From the NCBI GenBank assembly GCA_040388605.1, contig JAZKBN010000068.1, forward strand, positions 1 to 61,455: a stretch of DNA of 61,455 nucleotides. Direction: 5' to 3'. The notes beneath the pieces are model-generated. The model saw nothing but the letters and a program-made list of their open reading frames with translations. It was not told where the DNA came from and did not search any database. Every line of letters begins with the position of its first letter. Position 1 is the first letter of the stretch. Positions 47,001 to 55,971 of this stretch are shown here, piece after piece. This DNA is from JAZKBN01 sp040388605 (GTDB lineage: Bacteria > Bacteroidota > Bacteroidia > Cytophagales > Flexibacteraceae). The translations under genes and the position numbers were made by a program.

Positions 47001-50000
47001 GCAGCTGTCAATTGTCCAGCCTGAGAAACTGGAAGTGTTTACAGGGGCAATACCGTAATTACCGGTGCGGCTTATGGCCATATTGCTCATGTTCAGGTTA
47101 TGCAGGCTTATAACGCCTGATGTTACAAGTCCGTTATTAAACTCCTCAATCTTGAAGTTTTTCAGGTAAACATCATTTGCGCCGTCGTTAAGTGTAAGGC
47201 CCTGTAAGCCCGATGCATTGCCGCTGTTGCCGTCAAGAACAGTGCTGTATTTACCGGCGCCGTTCAGGGTTATGCCCTTAGATAAAATAATTTTCTGGTA
47301 AAAATGCCCGGCACCAATGTTAACAGTTCCTGTTTCCCTGGCCAGCGCTATGCCAGTGCCAATATGCCCGTTAGTTGGTACAGTAACCGTATAGGCAAAT
47401 ATGCGTCCGCTGAGTGCCGGGGCCCTTGTGAAAGAGAGCGCAAACAGCTGGCCCATAAACGGAACACAAACTTTTGCCGCCGCAACATTGGTTGTTGCCG
47501 TAATATTGTACACCACCCCTGATGCCTGCGCTATCATAAAAGTATCGGGGTGAATAAATACCGCATAGCATACACCCGATGTTGCAGAGCCCGTATTAGA
47601 GCTCAATGCCGGCGAAAGCGTAACTGTACCGGCCTGTGCATTCATCAGCAGCCTTTCGCCGGTAAGAAAACCGTGGGCAGGGGCATAAATTTTATCGGTG
47701 GTAAGGCTTATGTTGGCTTTGTTGGTAATAAGCACCTGCCCGGTGTTGGCAAGCACTATGTTTGAAACCAACGCTGTTCCGGTGCCGGGGCCCTGTAATA
47801 CAATGTCTTTATTAACAACTGCCGTTTCGCTGTAATCACCGGCTGCAACAGAAAGGCTGCAACCCTGGCAAAGTGCCGCAATGCCCGCGGTTAAGGTTTT
47901 CTTAGCGCCGAAACCCGGGGTTGTGGTGTTTGAAATTCCTGAGTTATTATCATCGCCGTCGGTACGCACATATATGGTACCGGCAGCTTTTTCACCGAGG
48001 GCGAAAACGAAACTGCTGCCGTTGCTGCTTATGGCCGTGGTGCTCGTGAGGAACTGGTTGGGGTTAACAAATGAATAAGCAGCTCCCCTGTTGGCCCATG
48101 CCCCGGCGTTCAGCTGGGCAATGGTTGTATTGGCAATAGCAGTCAGGTTGGCATCCGGTGTGAGGTATTTAAGCCTTACAGAATCTATGCCTGCGCCGCT
48201 GCCTGTTAAATTACCCATTACAGATGGGCTCAGCACATAGTAATTGTTGGCCGAAACCGCCACGGGCGGCGAGGTATAATACCCGCTGAGCGTACTGCCC
48301 GGCGATGCAGGGGCAGAAGCCGTATAAGTTGTTGTTGCTCCCTGCCTGATTCCCTTAACTGCGAAAGGGGTGAACTTATCAGACGATACTGAAATGCCGA
48401 GCGGGAAAGTAACATTTGCCGGCGCGCCGGTTGTATTCCCTGTTATGGTATAGCTGATTGGCCCGGCTATATATGTGCCGGCAGCCCCTGTTGGCATTAC
48501 CGAACCGGCAGCCAGAATTATTGAGCCGCCTATAACCGATATTTTCCCGTCGGTAAGCACAAGGCTGTTGGTATTAATATCGCGGCTGGTGGTAACATAA
48601 TTGCTCCCGGTAGCCCCGGTTTTATTTAAAGTTACAGAACCGAAGCCCGGCGCCACAGTTGGCGTAAAGGCAGAAGCCAGGGTACCTGTAAAGGCAAGTC
48701 CTGATGATGCGCTGCCTGAAATGGTTCCTGTTCCGGCCCCTGAAGTATTACTAAGGGTTAATACCGCCGCAGGCGGTAGGTCAAGGGTTGCCCCGGCATC
48801 AACGGTAAGCAGGCCCGAGGTCATGGTTACAGAACCCGCTGCCGACTTTATGCCTGAGCCGGTAAGCCTGAGGTCGCCGAGCAGGCTTGTATGGGACAGC
48901 ATGCTTTGATTTCCTGCCAGGCCATATACTATTTCCGATGCGGCAATGGTTGTAACAGCAGGGCCCGAATTGGAAACCCCGTTGAGTGTAAGCGTGGTGG
49001 CTCCTGTTCCTGCAGCTAAGTTTATGGTGCCTGTTCCGCTTACATTGCCGGCAACATTTATATTTTTAATACCCGCGCCCGAACCGTTGGTTAGTATGCC
49101 GTTAACAATCAGGGTATTGAAATTAAAATCAGGCGCCTGTGTTGTTGTTCCTATGCTGAAAGTTCCGTTGGCTATGTAGAGGCTGTCGGCTATGTTAATG
49201 CTCAGGCCGGGCGTAGTATAGGCGCCAAAGCTTACCGTAGCATTTGTGCCCGTTTTATTGATAATCAGATCGCCTAAATTGGTAATGCTTATAGGTAAAG
49301 ATATTGTTGGGGAATTGGTGCCCAATATTTCAAGTGCCGATGAAGCAGTAGTTCCTAAAGACCCCGTTACCGCAAAAGCCCCGGTTGAACCTGCTGCCGA
49401 ACCCGATGTAAGCCTGTTGGCTCCTAATACGAAGTTTCCGCCGGTGGCCACGGTTAATGTACCCTGAACCCATGTATTGCCCTGCAGGGTCTTTGTTCCG
49501 GAACTTATGCTGAGGCCAGGGTAATTGGTTCCGTAAACGGTTTGTGTGGTCCCGCCATAAGTAACCAAGGCCGTAGGCAGGGGTACGGGAGAAATAGTTA
49601 GATCTGTATTTGTGGTGCTGCCACTTATGGCAAGCCTGTGGGCTACTGTGCTGCCCATATTAAATACCGGCGCACCTGCAAGCCCTGATGTTATTGTAAA
49701 CGTTTTTACCGTTGCGGAAGGCCCGTAGTTTACTGTGCCGTTTATAGTGGCAACTGCTGCTGCGGTGGTGCAGGCAAGGGTGGTTATGGTACTTGTGGCA
49801 TCGCCAAAATTCAGGGTAATGCCGGGGTTTACGGTCAGGTTGCCGTTTATAGCGAAAACTTTATAAGAAGCTGAGGCGGCATAATTGCTTACATCAGAAA
49901 GCAGGGTTTTGGTTCCGGAGCCGTCGAGCACAAGGTGGAAATATCGGCTCGAAACAGTTGCGCCTTTCACCAAATACATTTCCTGGTCGGCCGATGCATC

Positions 50001-52246
50001 ATAAAAAACAGTGCCGCCCAGTGCTGAGCCGCCTGAAGGTACAGTTGTATTCAGCAGGCGGTTGATGCTGCCGCGCAGGTGAAGCTCGGCGCCCGATGCA
50101 GCATTCATTGTAAGGCCGCCTGTAGCTGTTGCCGATGCGCTGTTTAAATCACCTAGCAAAAATGCCGTCTGCCCTGCCTTGGCCCCAAAAGCCAATGTAC
50201 CGACTAATGATGTTCCGCCGGAAACGGTAAGGGCGTTTGCGCCTGCGCTTGTACCTAAGCTCAAAGTGGAGCCGGTTGCCACCGTACAGGCTACAGCCGT
50301 AATGTTGGTTGTGCTGCCGTTGGTTCCGGTAAGTGTTTTAACAGCTGCCCCACTTACAAAAAGCCTTGGGTAATTCGCGCTCGGGAAAACCGACTGCACA
50401 GCCGCAAGGTTGTAAGAAACCGAGCAGGATGGGCATGCTGATGCTGAAAGATTGGTTAGCCTGTTTGTTGGTCCGTTAAGAACAAGGCTGTGGTCAAGCA
50501 GGTTTAAATCGCTGTCCATTACAACGGTACCGGTAAAGGCGGCATTGTTGAGGCTGCTGTTCAGCGTAAGCGTTTTCTTAACCGCTGTTCCGAAATCAAG
50601 GGTTCCGGCAATTACCGCTGCGCTCGTAAACGTGGCTGATGTTGCCGATAATGTTACTAAAATCAGCCAACACTACGCTNNNNNNNNNNTGCGCCGGCGG
50701 CCACAGTACAAACCTGGGTAACAGCTAAGTTAGCCAATGCGCCTGCATTGGAGGTACCGGTAAGCGTTTTTATTCCGGAACCTGATATGGTCAGGTTTTT
50801 ATAAGTTAAAGAGGGGAAAACACTTTGCGGGCCCGCAGCATTGTAAGTAACAGTATTACCTGATAGTGAAGTGAGTACGCCGTCGAGCGTATTTACGGCG
50901 CTGCCCAGGCTGAGCACATGGCCTGCGAGGCCGCTCATATCAATATTTGCAGCATTAAAAGTGGCTGCCGAGCCAAGGCTTAAAGTACGGGCAGTGGTTC
51001 CGCCAAAATGCAAAGTTCCGCCTGATGCCTGGCTGAAAGAGCCGTTCACAGTAAGTGAATTCCCGGCAAGGGTACCTAAAGTTACAATACCGCTTCCAAG
51101 GCTCAAATCGCCGAATACCGATGTACCCGCTGCATAAATTGAATAATCAGTGGTAATTGCTGATGCAATGAAATTGGAAGTTGAGGTTGTGCCGGTAAAG
51201 TAAGCCCTGCCCGAAGCTGCAATTCCCGATGCTGAGCTTAAAGTAAGCGTATGCCCTGCTGCAATGCTTACCGGGGCAGCAGATGCGCTGAAAGTCATTA
51301 AATCTGCAACGGAAATACTACCGCCGGTTGTTTTGGTGGCTGTGCCGGTTCCGCTTACAAGCAGCTTTTGGTAATTAGGGCTTGCAAACATGGTTTGTGC
51401 ACCATTGGCTGTATAATTAACCGAGCTGCCCGATGCAGCAGTGGTGCTGAAAGTGCCGGCCATTGTGGCAACTCCGCCAATTCCGCTTAGGGTGAGCGAG
51501 TGGGCAAGCCCGCTGCCGGTCATATCAAGCGTTGCGCCCGAAGAAACAGTTAATGGCGCAGGTGAAGTTGTCCCGGTTAAGGTAAGCGCATTTGCTCCTG
51601 CGTTTCCGAAAGAAAAAGTACCGGCTGTTACGCTTAAACTGTTTAAAGAATAGCCCGAAGCGTTTAAAGTCGCTGAATTGGATGCCATGCTTACAGCCAT
51701 ATTCCAGCCCGCAGGCAGGGTACCGGCAGTTGAAAAAAGCGGTACGGCACGGCTGCTTCCTATGAATGCAATTTTACCGGTTCCTGCTGTTAAGAGCATG
51801 CCCGCAACCTGCGGGTTGGCATCCGGGAAAACGCCGTCGGCCGAAGTGTTTATAAGCGCAGCATTGCTGAAGGTGCGTACCTGCCCGTTCAGGTTCAGGG
51901 TTGCGCCGGTGGCAACACTTACAACACCTCCGTTAGCCGCAAGGCCGTTGTTTATATTCAGGTAGTTTATGGCAGCGGTGCCGGTATTTATGGTAAGCGT
52001 GCATCCTTTCTGCACAAATACGTTTACGCTTCCGCTTAGGTTAGCGCCCAGGTTACCGGTTGGCGTTACCCAAACTCCCGCCTGTCGAATCTGGAAGGTG
52101 GCCGGGGCAGATGCCAGGTTTGCCGAAGCAATAAGGCGAATATCGCCGTTGGCTCCTGCGCTGCCGCTTTGGGCAATGGCTTTATTTACAGGCATTAAGC
52201 CCCAAAAGCTGAGAATAAGTAAAATGTAGCAGTATATGTTTTTCAT
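38037..52246 (-). CDS. Giant T9SS-secreted adhesin (beta-helix / pectin-lyase-like), about 4,700 residues
   Basis: One gene split by a 10-N gap at 50680-50689. It starts at 52246 with a signal peptide (MKNIYCYILLILSFWG, cleavage near AIAQ). The protein is Ser/Thr/Ala/Gly/Asn-rich and almost free of charged clusters. Long stretches repeat the pattern GxQTVx--xYxNLxISGSGTKTL-G---V-G-LTLx-GAxL typical of T9SS surface adhesins. Three pectin-lyase-like modules begin with YV-T-GND--NG-type motifs near 47970, 45105 and 42125. SGNWWGAASGP and SGNYWGA mark two beta-helix closures near 46140 and 43130. The C-terminus has the FEVQRSTDGRTFEAIGKV domain and a sorting domain (MYPNPARNELNLLINSSS to KKLRVE). 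It probably mediates attachment or biofilm structure. Confidence 0.9.
50680..50689. other. Assembly gap (10 N) inside the giant adhesin
   Basis: Ten N separate two coding stretches that are not in the same frame with this spacing. The adhesin-like frame continues from 50519 up to about 50670, where a TAG (complement of 50673-50675) appears only five bases from the gap; contig-end error or missing sequence explains this better than a real break. Confidence 0.97.
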
Positions 52247-52511
52247 CTGACAGTGAATAGCCGGGGTAATATGAATGTAGGGTGGTGTAATGCCAAATAC
52301 ACAGAAGCATTCGTGCCCGAATACTGGTATATGGCATGTTGAAAATCAATAATCATCTGCACAAATCCCCCGGCCTGTGAACAGGCCTGAATACGCCAAA
52401 GAGTTAAAAAAGCAGTGCAATAAACGTATTAAGGGTATGCTCGAATTTTTACTGATTTTCGCTGATGAAGCAGCCTGTATAAATTGCGCTAAGGTTGCTG
52501 CCACATTGTTG

Positions 52512-52541
52512 CAAAGGTAGGCAATATAAAGAAACCGCAAG
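52512..52541 (-). promoter_or_regulatory. Probable promoter of the giant adhesin
   Basis: CAAAGGTA (52512-52519) is TACCTTTG on the minus strand, a perfect -7 box and identical to that of the tRNA-Asp promoter. CAAG (52538-52541), read CTTG, lies 18 bases away and matches three of four bases of the -33 TTTG. Confidence 0.5.
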
Positions 52542-52800
52542 CTTATAAGTAGCTGTTTTTCAGTATTTACAGGCTAAAAAGCTGTTAAAAAAGGGGAACA
52601 ATATTACATTTAAAACACATACGCCAAAGTGTTTAACCTCTTTCTGCCGCGCAGAGCTTATCTTATACTCCTGTATATAGTTTCATTATTCCGCTTTATG
52701 GAACATGCCGGGTATCAGGGCGGATTTTCCGGCACGGGCAACCGCATGATTTAAGTTCAGGGCCAATACAATTCTTACATCCGTTACAATAATTGCCAAC

Positions 52801-52830
52801 AAAAAACCCGCCCTTAGTAAAGAGCGGGTT
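52801..52830 (-). terminator. Terminator after the alpha-oxoamine synthase gene
   Basis: AACCCGC (52805-52811) pairs with GCGGGTT (52824-52830); on the minus strand six T follow (52801-52806). It lies 24 bases beyond the stop codon. Confidence 0.88.
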
Positions 52831-52853
52831 AAATGTATTGAGAGCGAATTTAC

Positions 52854-54107
52854 TTACGCCGGTATCTGAATGGCCGCCACATCCACATTGGAGTAAGCGC
52901 CTTCATTCAGTCTTTTTTGCACGGCTTCAAAAGCGGCAATGGTACGGTCTATATCTTCCTGGGTATGGCCGGCGGTGGGCGTAATACGCAGAATAATGAG
53001 ACCGCGGGGTATAACCGGGTAAATTACAATGGAGCAGAAAATACCGAAGTTTTCACGCAGGTCATATACCATGCCAATGGCATGGGTATCGTCGCCCGGG
53101 ATAATAACAGGGGTAACCGGCGAATTAGTGATGCCAATGTTAAAGCCCTTGGCACGCAGGCCGCTTTGCAGTGAATTGGTAATGGTCCACAAATCTGTAA
53201 GCAGCTCGGGTTTGGAGCGCAGCAAATTGAGGCGCACCAGCAGGCCGCCTACAATGGGCAGGGGAATGCTCTTGGCAAAAATCTGTGAACGGGTATTATA
53301 CAGCAGGAAACTGATAACAGCACGTTCGCCGCTTACAAAAGCGCCAATGCTGGCCATGCTTTTGGCAAAAGTGCTGAAGTATAAATCTATGCCGGACTGG
53401 CAGCCCTGGTGCTCACCTGTACCTGCGCCGGTAGCGCCCATGGTTCCGAAACCATGCGCATCATCAACCAGCAGGCGGAAGGTATATTTTTCTTTCAGGG
53501 CAACTATTTCTTTCAGTTTCCCCTGGTTGCCGCTCATGCCGAAAACACCTTCGGTTATTACCAGTATGCCGCCTCCGGTTTCAGCGGTCAGCTTTTCGGC
53601 GCGCTGCAGCTGCTTTTCAAGGCCGGCAATATCGTTATGGGGGTAAACAAAACGCTTGCCCGGGTGCAGGCGCATTCCATCTATTATACAGGCGTGGCTT
53701 TCGGCATCATAAACTATGGCATCGTGGCGGCCGGTAAGCGCATCAATAACCGACATAATACCCTGATAACCGTAGTTCAGAAGCATAGTGGCGGGTTTAT
53801 TTACAAAGGCGCTCAACTCTTCTTCAAGCTGCTCATGCAAATCAGTATTTCCGCTCATCATGCGCGCACCCATTGGGGCGCCCATTCCGTATTTTTCAGC
53901 GAAATAGGTATCTGCTTTTCGCACCTCGGGGTGGTTGGCCAAGTCAAGGTAGTTGTTAAGGCTCCAGTTGAGCACTTCTTTACCGCGGAAAATCATGTGC
54001 GGCCCTATTTCCCCGCTCAGCTTGGGGAACATGTAATAGCCGTAAGCGAAATGATCGTACTTGCCGAGAGGCCCTTTGTCCTGATGAATCTTATCGAATA
54101 AATCCAC
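52854..54107 (-). CDS. Alpha-oxoamine synthase (serine palmitoyltransferase / cysteate acyltransferase type)
   Basis: A PLP enzyme that condenses an amino acid with an acyl thioester, the first step of sphingolipid or sulfonolipid synthesis. The frame is open to 54164, but a well-matched promoter has its -7 box at 54152-54159, so translation must begin further in. GTG at 54107 gives MDLFDKIHQDKGPLGKY, which I recall as the usual family start. In this numbering the PLP lysine is Lys249 (TFAKSMASIG), with Asp215 and His218 in LLVDDAHGFG and stacking His139 in SHACIIDG. It could be serine palmitoyltransferase, a cysteate-using capnine synthase, or less likely 2-amino-3-ketobutyrate CoA ligase; sequence alone does not decide. 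Monocistronic. Confidence 0.88.
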   Translation of the reverse strand: MDLFDKIHQDKGPLGKYDHFAYGYYMFPKLSGEIGPHMIFRGKEVLNWSLNNYLDLANHPEVRKADTYFAEKYGMGAPMGARMMSGNTDLHEQLEEELSAFVNKPATMLLNYGYQGIMSVIDALTGRHDAIVYDAESHACIIDGMRLHPGKRFVYPHNDIAGLEKQLQRAEKLTAETGGGILVITEGVFGMSGNQGKLKEIVALKEKYTFRLLVDDAHGFGTMGATGAGTGEHQGCQSGIDLYFSTFAKSMASIGAFVSGERAVISFLLYNTRSQIFAKSIPLPIVGGLLVRLNLLRSKPELLTDLWTITNSLQSGLRAKGFNIGITNSPVTPVIIPGDDTHAIGMVYDLRENFGIFCSIVIYPVIPRGLIILRITPTAGHTQEDIDRTIAAFEAVQKRLNEGAYSNVDVAAIQIPA

Positions 54108-54606
54108 GCTATAGCGATTAGGGATTAATAGTAAATTTTCTGAATAACCTGCAAAGATAAACACCCCTGCGGTGAAACCAAATACCCCGCCGGGTCGGCA
54201 GGCGCGGCGGCGGCAGGTAAGATGCCCTGCAAAGCCCCAATCCCCTGCTTCTTTATTTGATTTAATACTATGCAGGCATTTTAATACATTAAATTATGCC
54301 GGTTATGCCTGAAAAAATAAATTGGCCTGAATGTGAACTTTAAGCCCGGAAACATTGTTTCAGGGCTGTTGAACCCACATTAAAGGAACCTAACAATATT
54401 TCAGGACGGTATTTTTATTAAAAACCGGCAAATAAAACAACGCATGTTCGCCAATGCCGAATATTCACAGGTATTCGGAACGATATTTTCTCTAATTTTC
54501 CGCCCCTGCTGATTGCGGGAACAGAAATTGCGAGCCTGCAAGCCCTTAACAAGGCTGCATTTGTATAACCTGAAATTACACCCCCTCTTATAATTACCCC
54601 GAACCA
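54108..54606. other. Divergent intergenic region
   Basis: 499 bases between the alpha-oxoamine synthase and the nucleotidyltransferase. It contains the synthase promoter and leader on the left. The right 400 bases are AT-rich; no gene and no clear promoter for the nucleotidyltransferase was seen. Confidence 0.55.
54152..54182 (-). promoter_or_regulatory. Bacteroidota promoter of the alpha-oxoamine synthase gene
   Basis: On the minus strand TTTG (54179-54182), exactly 19 bases, then TATCTTTG (54152-54159), a full match to both boxes of the TTTG / TAnnTTTG consensus. It places the transcript start near 54145, downstream of the most upstream Met codon. Confidence 0.78.
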
Positions 54607-55611
54607 ATGAAAATTATTATTCCCATGGCGGGCATGGGTAAGCGCATGCGCCCCCACACCCTTACTGTTCCCAAACCCCTGATTCCCATTGCAGGCAAGC
54701 CCATTGTGCAGCGCCTTGTGGAGGATATTGTAAAGGTATGCGGCGAAAAAGTTGATGAAATAGCTTTCATCACCGGCCGTTTCGGTGCCGAGGTTGAAGC
54801 CAAGCTTATTGAAATAGCCCAATCGCAGGGCGCTAAAGGCAGCATTTATTACCAGGATAAACCCCTTGGTACCGCGCATGCCATCATGTGCGCCAAAGAA
54901 AGCCTTACCGATGAAGTGGTTGTTGCCTTTGCCGATACTCTTTTTAAAGCCGACTTCCGCCTTGATACAGCCCGTGAAAATACCATTTGGGTGCAGCAGG
55001 TAGAAGACCCGGCACAGTTCGGCGTTGTTAAAATTAATGATGAAGGCCATATTACCGAATTTGTAGAAAAGCCGGAAACTTTCGTTTCAGACCTGGCCAT
55101 TATAGGCATTTACTATTTCCGCGACGGAGATAACCTGCGCGACGAGCTGCAATACCTGCTCGATAACGACATTAAGGACAAAGGTGAATTCCAGCTCACC
55201 AATGCCCTTGAAAACATGAAAAACAAAGGCGTAACCTTTGTGCCCGGCAAAGTGGTTGAATGGCTTGATTGCGGTAATAAAAACAGCACGGTTTTCACCA
55301 ACGCCCGCTATCTTGAATTTATTAAAGACGAGCCCCTCATAGATTCTTCTGCCGTACTGCACAATAGTGTTATCATTCAGCCCGTTTATGCAGGACCGGG
55401 GGTTCGTATTGAAAACAGCGTGGTAGGGCCAAACGTATCGTTAGGTAAGGGCACGCATGTTACGCACTCAGTGGTGAGCAATTCCATAATACAGGAAAAC
55501 AGCAAAATCACGCATGCCAACATTACCAACAGCATGGTAGGCAACCATGCAGGCGTAGCCGGCAAACCTGCCGACCTCAGCGTGGGCGATTACAACCAAA
55601 TAAGTTATTAA
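54607..55611 (+). CDS. Sugar-phosphate nucleotidyltransferase (glucose-1-phosphate thymidylyltransferase-like)
   Basis: Couples a sugar 1-phosphate to a nucleotide to make an activated sugar for surface glycans. The N-terminal Rossmann domain has MAGMGKRMRPHT and PKPLIPIAGKPI (the GxGxRxxPxT---PK signature), VVAFADTLF (metal-binding Asp) and ITEFVEKPE. From about residue 250 a left-handed beta-helix (hexapeptide repeats: SAVLHNSVI, GVRIENSVVGPNVSLGKGTHV) forms the C-terminal domain, as in RmlA-long/GlmU-type enzymes. 334 residues. The exact sugar and nucleotide are not readable from sequence. In Bacteroidota a homologue often heads the TPR-DUF4292 cluster seen next. Confidence 0.92.
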   Translation: MKIIIPMAGMGKRMRPHTLTVPKPLIPIAGKPIVQRLVEDIVKVCGEKVDEIAFITGRFGAEVEAKLIEIAQSQGAKGSIYYQDKPLGTAHAIMCAKESLTDEVVVAFADTLFKADFRLDTARENTIWVQQVEDPAQFGVVKINDEGHITEFVEKPETFVSDLAIIGIYYFRDGDNLRDELQYLLDNDIKDKGEFQLTNALENMKNKGVTFVPGKVVEWLDCGNKNSTVFTNARYLEFIKDEPLIDSSAVLHNSVIIQPVYAGPGVRIENSVVGPNVSLGKGTHVTHSVVSNSIIQENSKITHANITNSMVGNHAGVAGKPADLSVGDYNQISY

Positions 55612-55971
55612 CAGGCCTTTCAGCGCCCTGTTAATTGAGCAAAAGGCAAGAGCAGCCCGAATTAAATCTTATAATCCGGGCTGCTTTTCGCAAATTTCTT
55701 CCTATATTGGGAGTAAAACTTTGGAATTAAAGCAGATTTTACCGGTTTAATACTTTCGTAAACCCTGCCCGGCTTTCAATGCAGCGTTTGTATTTAGCAG
55801 GCAAACGCCTAAATTCCGGATTAATGCCTGTTTGGCAGGCAAAGCCTGTTTCCTGCAAATAATTCAGCATGGCATCGGCTAAATTTAAATAGTACTACCG
55901 CGGCATCGGTTCTGCCCGACTGCCATGACAGTATGCGTTAAACAGGCATACTTTTCGTAGCTTCTGAATTT
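55612..55971. other. Intergenic region between nucleotidyltransferase and TPR gene
   Basis: 360 bases; the first part carries the nucleotidyltransferase terminator (55651-55688). Nothing else is supported; only weak near-matches to a -7 box occur before the TPR gene. Confidence 0.6.
55651..55688 (+). terminator. Terminator after the nucleotidyltransferase gene
   Basis: AGCAGCCCG (55651-55659) pairs with CGGGCTGCT (55677-55685), followed by a short T run. Confidence 0.85.

Larger units (their letters stand above)
52247..52853. other. Intergenic region upstream of the giant adhesin
   Basis: 607 bases with no supported gene. It contains the probable adhesin promoter (52512-52541) and the terminator of the alpha-oxoamine synthase gene (52801-52830). 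The promoter position implies a leader of about 255 bases before the adhesin start. Confidence 0.6.

Noticed and set aside
39253..52229. Many plus-strand open frames of 60-190 codons opposite the giant adhesin
   Set aside because: Shadows caused by the codon bias of the Ser/Thr/Ala/Gly-rich adhesin; Pro/Val-rich translations with no domains.
52346..52540. A 64-codon minus-strand frame upstream of the giant adhesin
   Set aside because: Overlaps the probable adhesin promoter, has no recognisable features and an atypical composition.
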